A stretch of 64,000 nt of DNA from Xanthostigma xanthostigma. Lineage: Eukaryota; Arthropoda; Insecta; Raphidioptera; Raphidiidae. Both the position numbers and the translations under genes were made by a program. The DNA lies in contig OY754465.1 in NCBI GenBank assembly GCA_963575645.1, positions 59,977,901 through 60,041,900 of the forward strand. Reading direction: 5' to 3'. Every line of letters starts with the position of its first letter. Position 1 is the stretch's first letter. Shown piece after piece: positions 10,257 to 20,267 of the stretch. A model generated the notes under the pieces. That model was not told the DNA's origin. It saw only the letters and a program-made list of their open reading frames with translations, and did not search any database.

Positions 10257-10602
10257 TAAAAATAAAAAACATTTTTAAAATCATAGCTTTTATTTAAATG
10301 CTCTAAAAAGAAGAAAATAAACTTTTAATTAAACCAAACCCAACCATTCATTACATTATATACAATTTATATGATGTAAAAAGCTTGTGAGATTTTCCTG
10401 TGTAAATAAACAAGAATACAATATGTAACTTGATCTTGACACAAGTAATTCTAAGAAAAACATAGGAAAACGTCGTGACAAGCTTTTATATCATTTAAAT
10501 TGTATAATGTAATGAATGGTTGGGTTTGATTTAATGTAAAGTTTATTTTCTTCTTTTTAGAACATTTAAATAAAAGGTTGTTTTTAAAAACGTGTTTTTA
10601 CT
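10257..10602. mobile_element. Fold-back element, ~125-bp arms
   Basis: Arms at about 10257-10387 and 10479-10602 are imperfect inverse copies (for example 'cccaaccattcattacatta' against 'taatgtaatgaatggttggg'), with a ~90-bp loop. It lies directly against repeat C. No transposase. Superfamily unresolved. Confidence 0.75.
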
Positions 10603-10690
10603 AATAATTTTTTAAGAATATAAAATCAGTTTGTTTATCTGCCCCACTATTAGTGGAACGATAATAAAGCTCAGTTGCTGAAAGCATTGT

Positions 10691-11082
10691 CAGAAAATTT
10701 AATTTGACAATGACCTTAGATTGTGAACGTACACATTTTTCAATATGAAAAGCATATAATAGAGTTTTAAATCGATCCTGCTCGAAAAATAATTGATCGA
10801 TTGAAACGATATTTTTCTTAAATTATGCATACATGTATTTAGCATCGTTTTTTGTACAAGTCTACTTCGAAGCAACGTTTTTCTACGCACTTTGATCAAA
10901 ATTTCGCTTGAAAAACGATCTTTTTCTATGTAGAACAATCATTTGTTTTTGTGTGAGTACAATCTAATGTTCTAGAATCTAGATGACAGGGAGTTTGAAT
11001 ACGACATCAGACTGCTCCCGATGTATGGAAACTGTAATGATATGATTACAGTCGAAGGTCATTGTCAAATCAAATTTTTTGT
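10691..11082. mobile_element. MITE-like element with ~35-bp TIRs
   Basis: The left end 'aatttgacaatgaccttaga' is inverted at the right end as 'gaaggtcattgtcaaat'. The total is about 390 bp with no transposase. Target duplication is unclear, so the superfamily is not called. Confidence 0.55.
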
Positions 11083-11636
11083 CCATATTTTGTGCAACCC
11101 GGCATAGGAGAGGTTCAGCCACTGGCTGTTTTTTAACCTAACCCCTTATGCCATATACAAAAACAAAAAAGATACAGCAACACTTTTAAAATACATTCAA
11201 TCCTTTGTTTAATTTTACCGAAATTCTGGCGTGTCTTTTGGCTTTATGTCAAATAATCACGGATATGTGAGCACTATTTCTTGTCTGGAATCATAAATTT
11301 CCAGTTTTAGAAAACTAATTTTAAACATTTAAGAAACGATTTGCAATCCTTTTGTTTCACACGACGAGAGTGTGTATCTTTTGTTTTGTTTGGTGCAATA
11401 AAAGGTATATCGTTTGTGCTTCTTATGAAAACAAATGCACGTAAATATAAGAAAACGCGCGTACGTGACTGTCGACCTTCACGCGTTGACAGCGTGACTC
11501 TGAAGAACAGTTGTAAAAAGTAACTATGTACATATATTTGGTACGGTACTGTACAAACGATTTTATCATCGATTTTTCGATTTCTTCGAAGTGATTGTTT
11601 AAGCAGCCAAACATACATGTTCGCACGAAAATAGTA
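11083..11636. other. Unannotated spacer
   Basis: Overlapping open frames of 60-103 codons lie on both strands (11307-11677), none recognisable. Shadows on both strands usually mean chance openness. Confidence 0.5.
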
Positions 11637-11967
11637 CAGTAGAACCTCTGTAAGTCGAACTTCAAGGGAGACGCCAAAAAATCGATTTTTAGAGTTTTTG
11701 ACTTACGTGGATATTGTAAGGAAATATTCGAGTTGTATAGAGGTTCATTCTAACTAATTTTGAGTTGCTATGTTCGAAATACAGAGGTCCGATTTATTTT
11801 TACGAGTTATGGAGGGAAAATATGTACCGAAATGGATTATTTAGACCTATAGAGGGTTGACATTTCGAATAATGGAGGTTTTGGGGCTTGAAGGGAAGGG
11901 AACAATACATTTTTTCGAGTTTTGAGGTTTTCAATTTATCGAGGTTTGACTTAAAGAGGTTCTACTG
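11637..11967. mobile_element. Pogo/Tigger-type MITE, 331 bp
   Basis: TA target duplication (11635-11636 and 11968-11969). Inverted ends are CAGTAGAACCTCTGTAAGTC and GAGGTTCTACTG. Short CAG-CTG TIRs with TA duplication are typical of the pogo branch of Tc1/mariner. No transposase is encoded. Confidence 0.88.
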
Positions 11968-12064
11968 TACTAATTTAGGTCTAAATTCACTTTTCTCAAT
12001 TCATAATTGGATTTCCTTTAAAAAGGGTAACTGAAAAGCATAAAATGATAATGACATTTAATTA

Positions 12065-12735
12065 CTAATGCCGAACACTATTAAAATTAGAAGCTACTAA
12101 TCTTGGAACTTTGTTCATTACAATATAATTTACTTTCAATTCACCAAGCAAAATATCAGATAGAAAAGTTAGAAATAAAAATACACTGCACTATACTCCT
12201 TGCTCTTTTTGCTGAATATTTTGATGTTCACCCAAAAATCCGACCGATGGCGTTAGTGTAAACGTCAAAAAAAGTTTCACAAAATAATAATGTTGTATCC
12301 TAACCCAATTGCTCACAAAACGTCCACCAGCTTCAATGTTTTACAACTATACACTTCACAAAAGGTTAATAAACAACACATAAATAAATTCACAAGAGTA
12401 AACTGTAGACATAATACTCCACGTCTATAGGTTAGTTATTATGATCAATGTGACGACCATTATTATTTTATCAGGTGAATAAATATTCATACCCTCGAAG
12501 CAAGAGAGAATAGTATACCTGCAGTAAATATAATTATATTTGATACATATTTTCTACACGTCCTAAAACCATACTCCTGCCCTAGCACTGGCTTCAGCCA
12601 AGTTGGGCAGGATTATTCCAACTTTAAAATTGTAAAATAAATGTATCACAAATATTTTGGAATTAAATAAATAAATAAATGAAAAACTGAATTATCGCTA
12701 TTTATTAGGTACTTACATTCGGTGAATAACACTTT
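12065..12735 (+). mobile_element. TIR element family E, copy 1 (interrupted)
   Basis: About 490 bp shared with 37918-38460 and, inverted, with 17441-18880. Shared blocks include 'gccgaacactattaaa', 'ctccttgctctttttgctga', 'gttcacccaaaaatccgacc' and 'cattattattttatcaggtg'. The best ends across copies give inverted termini near TTATGGCCATATTCRCCGA. In this copy a retroelement tail is inserted at about 12541-12680. No transposase. Confidence 0.75.
12541..12680 (+). mobile_element. SINE- or LINE-type 3' tail inserted in family E
   Basis: A block with 'cagccaagttgggcagga' and an (AAAT)n tail, 'aaataaataaataaatg', interrupts family E relative to its copy at 38330-38370. A related inverse block with 'cctacccaacttggc' and a (TTTA) start lies at 16625-16800. 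A simple tail at one end indicates target-primed retrotransposition. Confidence 0.55.
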
Positions 12736-12744
12736 ACGTTTGTT

Positions 12745-12830
12745 AAATTGGCACCGACCTCAAAATTTCATTATTTACCACCTTTCAGTAGCTTTTTTGA
12801 AGGAGGTCGACTTTTTTAAAGATTTTTTAT
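12745..12830. repeat. Lepidopteran-type 'gaaggaggtcgac' repeat fragment
   Basis: 'cctttcagtagcttttttga' followed by 'aggaggtcgacttttttaaa' resembles 31840-31895 ('gtggcttttttgaaggatgc'). A fragment of a common interspersed repeat; class unknown. Confidence 0.4.
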
Positions 12831-12974
12831 GTTTCCACACACCTGTAAGAATGTATGAATAATGCAATGGAACCGGCATAGAGGCAATATATGTTCACTA
12901 AATAAGCAAAAGTAGTTCAGGTAAGCTGGCATATAAAGGTATTGCATATATGTATGCGTATTTAAGTATCACAG

Positions 12975-13160
12975 AGACGTCGGGAACGACCTGCGAAAAA
13001 CTATTGTTGTATCCCGCGGGACTCGAAATGGCCGACTGTTGTCCGCTTCTGAATAAACCAGGACGCTCACACTTCCGGGGAGTGGTGCGTTCCGCAGGCA
13101 TGCGGTCGAACACGTTGTTACCTCCGGGGTGGAAATTAACCCTGGAGAAAAAAACGCCAT
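12975..13160. other. GC-rich island of unknown origin
   Basis: About 185 bp of distinctly GC- and CpG-rich DNA in AT-rich surroundings. Frames are open on both strands (12950-13189 plus, 12898-13170 minus) but neither product resembles a known family. It could be an old exon, a regulatory island or foreign insertion; the sequence alone does not decide. Confidence 0.4.
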
Positions 13161-13664
13161 TAATTGACAACGCTCTGATTTTTTTCTGATTGAATTATTC
13201 TAGAACGCTCGGATGTTTGATTATTATCGTTTTAATAGAACCCGAGTAATATTATTTGTTGGCGCTAGGGATTCTATCGAGCCTCGAGTTGTTATTATTT
13301 TATGTCCCAAAATCTATATACAGTGTAAACTTTCTTTTAACGTCACTCGATATAACGACAAACTCCTTAAAACGTTGAAATTACTTAACTCTAGTTGGTT
13401 TAATTTTATCTTGTTGCTCGTACAATGATACACTCTAAATAATGACACATCCAATCTAAATAACGACAACAATACGTCATCATTAAGCAATAAACAGTAC
13501 TTGTTTGTTATTTTGTTGCTTTGTTGTCGGCATCATACGTACCGAAGATAATAAGAAATTCGTTTTTTTGTTTGTTGGGAGATTATCTTTCATATGTTTA
13601 GCTCAGCTGCTTATCGTAAGTTATCATATCTTAGTTGCCCACTAACTTGCAAACTGTGTACGTG

Positions 13665-13778
13665 GCGAATAACAGAAAATCTTTGTGTATTAACGAAAAA
13701 GTTTTATTAATACGCACAATAAAGGCTGGAGAAAAAATAAGTGATGTTGGAAGACGCTTTGGATTCCTAGTCGTTTGA
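13665..13778 (+). pseudogene. CENP-B/pogo-type HTH remnant of a transposase
   Basis: The frame gives about 37 codons ending at TGA (13776-13778): 'RKSLCINEKVLLIRTIKAGE' followed by 'KISDVGRRFGF'. This matches the pattern of the N-terminal helix-turn-helix of pogo/Tigger/CENP-B proteins (basic K-x-L, E-K, I-x-x-I-x-x-G, then a D/A-R-x-F-G-I recognition helix). The rest of the transposase (DDE domain) is missing, and the segment is followed by noncoding AT-rich DNA. It supports the pogo assignment. Confidence 0.75.
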
Positions 13779-13943
13779 CTGTATTGGTCAGTTGTAAATT
13801 GTATATATCATGAGTAAGTACATATTTGGTATAGTAAAAAAATATTAATGGATTATTTCTTCTCTCCGTTTAACGTCAACTCTCAATAACGCCACAAAGT
13901 GCACAGCCCATTGAGTGTCGCTATATAGGTATAGAGTTTAGCT

Positions 13944-14252
13944 CAGTGGTTTCCAAACTTGATGTTACTACGCCTCCCTTAAAAATATTTAATCATTTTG
14001 CGCCCCTCTGAAGATTTCATAAAATAAAAACTTTTTACTGTTATAAAATATAAAATTTATTCATACAAACTAATGGAAAACGATATTTTATTATTGTTTT
14101 TTATGAGATGGATGTGCTTGTCTATTATTTTTTACATAGAAAACTTTAGCAGTAATTTGGAAAATTGTTCACTGGGACTAATTTTCGCGGCTCCCTTTAG
14201 ACTACTTCGCGCCTTCCTAGGGAGGCGCGCCTCCCAGTTTGAAAAAAGGCTG
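13944..14252. mobile_element. hAT MITE nested in pogo element P
   Basis: A perfect 8-bp target duplication GTTTAGCT (13936-13943 and 14253-14260). Ends are CAGTGGTTTCCAAAC and, inverted, GTTTGAAAAAAGGCTG. A palindromic 'gggaggcgcgcctccc' lies near the right end. 309 bp, no transposase. The duplicated site is the pogo element's own terminus, so the hAT is younger. Confidence 0.92.
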
Positions 14253-14264
14253 GTTTAGCTATTG

Positions 14265-15540
14265 TTTAGAGTGTTCTTCAGAATTTTGGCCGCTCTAATC
14301 TCCGAAACCACTAAACCGATAATAATGAAATTTTGCAAATGTGTCTTGCTTGGTGCAACTAACGCTATAGGATAGTTTTTATTAAATATTTTGCACAAAA
14401 TTATTATGTTTTCTCATGATTTATACAACTTTTTGGACGATTTTTTTTTTAATTTTTAAGGAACAAGTCTAATTTTGTGAAGGTTAATAAAAAAAATTGG
14501 TTGTCTGTAAAGTCGGTTTACGGACGATAGTTTTACGTGATAACGTATTCCGTAATACATAACCTAAATTTATAATATAATAATTATAATAATTCGAATC
14601 TATGATAAGTATTGCATCTTTTGCTTCAAATTTAGGTTAATTTTATTTATTAAAATTACTCACCACCTATAATATAATTGTTTTTTTTAACTTTCTTTCT
14701 TTCGTATTTATTTTAAGTCTCAAAGATTAACTGTCATAATATTTTGAAAACAATTGTTTCATTGTATAAAATTCCAAAACCTACTTACAATATTTAAGTA
14801 TTTTCAAACGTCAAAAATTTATTTTTATAATGATAAAATTTGTAAGAAAACGATTTTTTCGAGAGATGAGACCTAGCTAAAACGATTTTTTGCCCCCCAA
14901 AATCCCTTTTCAGTAAATTTCATCCAAATCGTTAGGGCCGTTTTCGAGAAAAGCACGCACAGGGTCAGGCGGAACGTTAGGAACGTTACACTTTTTCGTG
15001 CATGCAGCCGGTGTTTTATCAATTTATAAGATTGGTGATTCATCAATTTATAAGACGTTATCACGTCAAAACAGTAGTAAACTGTCTTTTGTGACCACAG
15101 TTTGAAATTTGTCGAGAGCACTTGTTACAAATCTGAGTGAACAGTCAAAAATTGCAACAGGGATGCCCAATACATCGCACTGACGTCGAACGTGTCGTCG
15201 GGTTCACAGCAAGCGAGCAGTCGGGAGTGTTAATTTAATAAAGCGATAAATCAACCCCACTCCACCCTCGAGGCGCGCTTGCATTATATACGTACGCACT
15301 TAAGTACATGTGTACACACAATAATAATAATATATACATGAGGCGTTTGCATATGTAGTGGTGGTGACGGTGTTGGTGTGTTGTACGGATATTTGTTTAG
15401 ATACAGCTCTATAATCTGTTGTATTAATATCTGCACACTTGCGTACAGGGCTGCTTCTAAGGGGGACTTCCAATCTACAGAAGCCTGTTTTTGATACCTG
15501 ATTACGCGATTTTTTTCTGGGAAAAGTTTATTTAGTAAAA
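14265..15540. other. Spacer with scattered repeat debris
   Basis: No gene. 14281-14345 ('ctccgaaaccactaaaccga') and 14920-14985 ('atccaaatcgttagggccgt') resemble conserved stretches of insect interspersed repeats. 15150-15240 is CpG-rich without a coding frame. Confidence 0.45.
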
Positions 15541-15817
15541 ACTAGCGGCCCGATCTGGCTTCGTCCGAATTTGTAAATTGCCATCGTTTTTTAGTCGACT
15601 TACGTTGCCAAATTGGTCACCATGAAAAGTGCTTTTGTTTTAACGCGAGAATGTATAACCTATCCTGAAGGTCAATTCTAAATATTGGTGAAAAAAATTT
15701 GAAATCTGATGAGTAGTTTCGGATATTATCTCCTAGTTTTTCAATCGTAAATGTGAGACTGTGATTTTTTCTCTGAACTTACAATATTTACTTCTTTACC
15801 TATAATATTAGTATATT
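15541..15817 (-). mobile_element. Helitron-like element, family B subfamily
   Basis: The plus strand starts ACTAGCGGCCCGATC and ends 'tataatattagtatatta', i.e. on the minus strand a TC-type start and a CTAGT end followed by T. Close to 26208-26397 and 43975-44173 (shared 'ggcttcgtccgaatttgta' and 'tagtttcggagatt'). Confidence 0.7.
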
Positions 15818-15819
15818 AT

Positions 15820-16030
15820 GATGAGTATTTGGAAAGAATTCCGTGGCATAAGGATCGAAAATGAAGCAATACTGAGACTTTTTTAAACTTGCATTTAATA
15901 CTAACGTTTCGATACGTTTTGTACTCTGAAGATGATACAAAACGTTAGTATTAAATGCAAGTTTAAAACAGTCTCAGTATTGCTTCATTTTCGATCCTTA
16001 TGCCACGGAATTCTTTCCAAATACTCGTCA
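15820..16030. mobile_element. Palindromic Penelope-like fragment, second family
   Basis: Two ~90-bp inverse arms ('ggaaagaattccgtggcata' ... 'tatgccacggaattctttcc') with a centre containing CTGAAGA and a GATAC stem half on one strand and GTATC-GAAACGTT on the other. This is the same signature as the Penelope-like copies but with a different stem sequence. No protein remnant is seen. It is fossil material in an inverted arrangement. Confidence 0.5.
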
Positions 16031-16425
16031 TTATGGATCACAGTTACTCTATTTATTGAATAGAGTCAATCTTCATTAGTATATTATATAGAAGTTACAA
16101 AAAATCGTTTTTTTTTTTTCTTCAAAAAAATTCTAGCATGAAGTGCTACAGAGCACGCTGAATTGATTACAGTCACAAAAAAAAACGCGGTCGCACGGTT
16201 TCCCTTCCAGTTATGAGATTCTCAAGGTGGAGGTTTGTGGCTTCTTTTTGATCTGATTCATGTCAATATTTCTACAAATAACGCGATATTACAAAATATA
16301 ACAAATTTTACATTTTTTTCGTTACATTTAATTCAGTAGCCACAACAAAATACAAAAAAACTATATACGGCTTAAACTCAGTTTTCGAAAATCTTCTATG
16401 TTTTCTTATAAGAAGAAGATCTTAT
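16031..16425. other. Unannotated spacer
   Basis: Poly-T/poly-A tracts; no gene or recognised repeat. Confidence 0.5.
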
Positions 16426-17027
16426 CCGGTATTAGAAATATATACCCTCATCTGTTATTTGATGATGACAAAGATTATACGTTAGATAATATATACATTA
16501 ATAAATCGCGAGTTGCCTAGCTAAATCGCGTGTAGATACTGTTAAATTAAAAAAAATTGTTTTTTGGATCAACTTCCTCGATTTGTTAATCATAAAAATC
16601 GAGCATAAGATGAGAGAATATGAATTTGAATTTATTTACTTACTTTTACATTATTTTTACAAAATATAATTATAATATGTAAGTTTTCCTACCCAACTTG
16701 GCAGAGTCACAAACAAAATGTTAACAATTACAAATAAACTCAAAGTACACCGACACAACTATTTACAAGGTATGTTTATGTGGATGATCTATATTTATGT
16801 ATAGAATCAATATTCCTTGTGTCATATTCTCTCATCTAGGCTCGATTTTTATGATTAACACATCGGGAAAGTTGATCCAAAAAAGTTAATTAGATTTTAT
16901 TTAACTTTTTAACAGTATCGGTACGCAACCCATGTGTAATTTATCAATGTATATATTATCTAACATATAATCTTTGTCATCATTAAATAACAGATGAAGG
17001 TATATATTTCTAATACCGAATCTTAGA
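16426..17027. mobile_element. Fold-back element with ~190-bp arms
   Basis: Arms at about 16426-16625 and 16828-17027 are inverse copies ('ggtattagaaatatatac', 'catcaaataacagatga', 'cgatttttatgattaac'). The ~200-bp centre (16625-16800) looks like an inserted retroelement tail with a (TTTA) start and 'cctacccaacttggc'. No transposase. Confidence 0.75.
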
Positions 17028-17440
17028 CTATAAGTGCGAATACAATATTATGATCAGCAGTTGATGGAACACTCTGTATAATGCATAAGTTAGTGTGCGT
17101 TCCACCCTGTATATTCCGCGATATATAGTATTACGGATTCGACAATTAACGAAACGCGTGCCGCTGTTGTACTTTTAATTGATAAATCTAATTAAGCCGA
17201 CACGACCGCCGCCATGTTGCTGTGCTTTAAATGCCCGATGTAATAATACACAGTTAATTGTATTGCATGTCAACACTTAACGCCGTCAATGGTCCGCTAA
17301 TTAAACGGATTTTATTACTCTAAAATAATGCACGAATCACTGTTAATATCATTATTATGCACGCTTGATAACGTTTTCTCGTCCAGTTCGGTTATGTATT
17401 TTAAAAGTAGGTAATGTATCTCAGAGGCAGTTAATTTTAT
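17028..17440. other. Unannotated spacer
   Basis: No gene. 17100-17230 is CpG-rich with no coding frame. Confidence 0.5.
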
Positions 17441-17720
17441 CGACACAATGTAAGTAGTTATTTATTCGGTTCATTTGTTTTTCAGGTAACTATTCCTCCG
17501 AATAAATAGTGATTCAATTCACCAACCATAATTATGTTTAATTCAGGTATAAATCTATTCTGTCCCACTTCCAGGGTATAAATATTCATTCGCCTGATAA
17601 AATAATCATGGTCGTCACATAGATCATAATACCTAACCTATAAACGTGGAGTATTATATCTACAGTTTACTCTTGTGAATTTATTTATGTGTTGTTTATT
17701 AATCTTTTGTGAAGTGTATA

Positions 17721-18571
17721 TGTTATTCGCAATAGCCGAAATCGGCCACTGCCCGAATTTTTTGCCCACAACGCGTTGCGGGTAAGGAAATATACTCACA
17801 AAGCGTTTTCTGTTAGTTTTTGCGGGGCATGGGTAAAATTAAACGCCCATAACGCGTTGTGGGTAAATGCCCGTACCCACTACACGAATTAAAAGTTTTT
17901 GAAGCGTCGCATCGGTTTGTGGGCATTCCAATCTACCCACGTCGCGTTGTGGGCGTCTCTTCTTACACACGATGCGTTGAACCTGCTATGGTTTCCTCGG
18001 GATCAAAACAAGGATTTCTTCACTGCCAGTGTTTTAAAGCATGCGGAACAAAGGCATGTTCTTGTGTCAGGAAAAATGTTAAGTGCTACTCAAAATGTCA
18101 CAAAAGCAATCCGTGCAAGAATAAGTAGAGCGTAGAAGAAAAACTGTTGTGATTTTTTTAATACATACTTTCATATTTAAAAAATAAACTCAGTGTTTAT
18201 TAGGTATTTAGATACTATACATGTTTTTTGGAGTTAAAACTTTATTTTTATTATAATATATGATATTAATGGTATTATTAAAAGCTATTAGAAAAATTGT
18301 TATTATTATTATTAAAACACATCGTGTGTAAAGAGACGCACACAACGCGACGTGGGTAAATTGGAATGCCCACAAACCGATGCGACGCTTCAAAAACTTT
18401 TAATTCGTGTAGTGGGTACGAGCATTTACCCACAACGCGTTGTGAGCGTTTACTTTTACCCATGCCCCGCAAAAATTAACAGAAAACGCTTTGTGAGTAT
18501 ATTTCCTTACCCGCAACGCGTTGTGGGCAAAAATTTCGGGCAGTGGCCGATTTCGGCTATTGCGAATAACA
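17721..18571 (+). mobile_element. Ginger-like (TGT...ACA, 4-bp TSD) transposon, 851 bp
   Basis: Ends TGTTATTCGCAATAGCC and its inverse ...GCGAATAACA, flanked by TATA (17717-17720 and 18572-18575). Intact family E shows a single TATA at this site. Terminal inverted repeats are about 255 bp (17721-17975 and 18313-18571). They carry several palindromic CCCACAACGCGTTGTGGG-type motifs, probable transposase-binding sites. TGT-ACA ends, 4-bp duplication and long TIRs fit Ginger DNA transposons, which use a GIN integrase. The centre keeps only the C-terminal piece of a gene, with AATAAA near 18182, so it is a miniature derivative. Confidence 0.75.
17859..18128 (+). CDS. Truncated Ginger-type integrase cysteine-rich tail (89 codons)
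   Basis: The frame encodes 89 residues. The first ~40 come from the terminal inverted repeat and are probably not ancestral protein. From Met44 the product is cysteine-rich, with the pattern C56-x-C58-x3-C62-x4-C67-x-C69-x6-C76-x3-C80-H81-x4-C86, and ends at a stop. As I recall, tails of this kind close the integrase-like proteins annotated 'KRAB-A domain-containing protein 2-like' in insects, which relate to GIN/Ginger integrases. The DDE integrase core is absent, so no catalysis is possible. It is followed by AATAAA. Whether it is translated is unknown; alternatively it is a passive relic preserved by deletion of the interior. Confidence 0.6.
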   Translation: MGKCPYPLHELKVFEASHRFVGIPIYPRRVVGVSSYTRCVEPAMVSSGSKQGFLHCQCFKACGTKACSCVRKNVKCYSKCHKSNPCKNK

Positions 18572-18880
18572 TATATAATAGTTGTAAAACATTAAATCTG
18601 GTGGACGTTTTGTGAGCAATTGGGTTAGAATAAAACATTATTATTTTGTGAAACTTTTTTTGACGTTACTCTAACGCCATCGGTCGGATTTTTGGGTGAA
18701 CGTCAAAATATTCAACAAAAAGAGCAAGGAGTATTGTGCAGTGTATATTTATTCTGTAACTAACTTGTCTACCTGTTGTTTTGCTAATTGATGAATTGAA
18801 AGTAAACTTTATTCTAACGAATAAATTTGTTCCAAGATTAGTTACTTCTATATCTTTAATAGTGTTCGGTGAATATGGGC

Positions 18881-19500
18881 ATAAGATCGACTGACGAATA
18901 ACGCACAGTCTAAACTGATGGATCTATAGAAGCATGAATTTTTGCACAAGAGTTTGTATATAACGTAGGTGGGCACTAAGAAAGGATTTTTGAAAATTCA
19001 TTTCCAACGGGGGATTTCTAACCCAAATCCAATATTTTTAAAGTGGTGCTGCAATACGGTGGAGTCGAAGGCTCTACTACTGTTATCGCGTGCGGAGCTG
19101 CAGGTAGCGGCTAGTCTCTTATAAAATATGTAATCTTCAAACGAAAACGTTTTTTTTTTTACTTTTAATTAACCGTTTACCTTTGAAGTTTGGTAAAGAA
19201 ATGGAAGTCGGTGAGTGAATCGAAAAACCGTATTCGAGATGAGAACAGATTTGATTGCACCATTCTTAAAAGTAATTATATAGATGTGTAGCTACTATAG
19301 CTTGTAACAGTTTAGAACTTAGATGTATATGAATAAACTACGTTCTACTTGGTTCTACTACCATTTTTTCTTTCAATGTTCCATAGTGATATGAAAGTAT
19401 GATGATTGGGTTTGGGAATTGTGTCCGAGATTAGATCATCAGGTTCTTATTGTACTTCCCTCAAAACGTAAAGAAACATAGTATTCCGCATGGCAGCTGG
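18881..19500. other. Unannotated spacer
   Basis: No gene. 19040-19120 is GC-richer ('ctgcaatacggtggagtcga') but no frame extends. Confidence 0.5.
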
Positions 19501-19504
19501 TTTA

Positions 19505-19740
19505 AATCGAATAAATAAAATTGTCGACTATATATTGACAAAAAATAATATAAATCAATATAGCAAAAGATGACGTTTCGATCCGGATTTGGACCTTCTT
19601 CAGAAATATCTAAATAAAAATATAAAAATTAATTAGTATTAGCTACTTATTTTCTAATAGAATGCAAGATTGGATGATAGTTTGAATGATTGAAAATTAA
19701 TAATGGTCGACAATTTTATTTATTTGAAGAGCTCTATTCA
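19505..19740 (-). mobile_element. Penelope-like fragment, family D, copy 1
   Basis: Bounded by 'ataaataaaattgtcgac' and its inverse 'gtcgacaattttatttat'. On the minus strand 19603-19572 reads CTGAAGA, stem GGTCC/GGATC, then GAAACGTC, a hammerhead-like layout. The right flank 'cagacgttaatcaaagattt' is shared with the copies near 37220 and 56890. A fossil with no protein left. Confidence 0.6.
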
Positions 19741-20267
19741 GACGTTAATCAAAGATTTGAATTTGTCTCGTTTACAACTTCTGCGAAAAATATACCAGCT
19801 TAGCTCTCTATAAATATTAGGACTTTTATGCGTTTGATTATTATTAACTATTTAATTAATATGTTGTTTTCTTTTTGTTTCAGGTAAGCCATTTTGACCT
19901 TCATGCTTAACATCATATTGGTATAATATATTCATAATTAATAATATTTTACTCAGTTGTTGAAACTACAAGGCAAGTATGTATACCCTTTAATATTAAT
20001 GATTATACTTAACATTGATATCATTAAAAAACTTAAGACGCTATTTTAAAATCAAAGATCCACCATTTCAAGTTTGGTTTGAAAGAATCACAGACTTAGA
20101 AATCGAGTTGACAAAGTTAAGATAATTTACATTCTATCGTTTTCATCTACTTTTTGCGCTAATTCCCCAAAGTATGAACACACACTATTTTAGTAGCATG
20201 CTTACCGTCGTCTGTTTTTCTTTTCTTTTTTTTTTAATAAACGCAACACCATAACCAACTCTTCATA
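19741..20267. other. Unannotated spacer
   Basis: No gene or recognised repeat; one T-rich tract near 20218-20236. Confidence 0.5.

Larger units (their letters stand above)
13321..14264. mobile_element. Pogo/Tigger-type element P, copy 1
   Basis: Left end CAGTGTAAACTTTC preceded by TA. The right end is eroded but alignable with the GAGTTTACACTG end of the second copy (22531-25890). The two copies share 'cgatataacgacaaactcct', 'tttgttgctttgttgtcgg' and 'ggattatttcttctctccg'. It retains a transposase N-terminal remnant (13665-13778) and carries a hAT inserted in its right terminus (13944-14252). Confidence 0.85.
17441..18880 (-). mobile_element. TIR element family E, copy 3, split by a Ginger-like insertion
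   Basis: Inverse of the copies at 12065 and 37918, in two halves (17441-17720 and 18572-18880). The break falls at 'gtgTATAgttg', read intact in copy 1. The right end 'gttcggtgaatatgggcata' gives one terminus; the left terminus is eroded. Confidence 0.8.

Noticed and set aside
12350-12480. 'taggttagttatt' and similar words as telomere-like (TTAGG)n
   Set aside because: Only isolated words within family E; no tandem TTAGG array.
18208-18615. Second set of open frames mirroring the cysteine-rich CDS
   Set aside because: These translate the right inverted repeat of the Ginger-like element; the cysteine-rich part itself exists only at 17988-18128.
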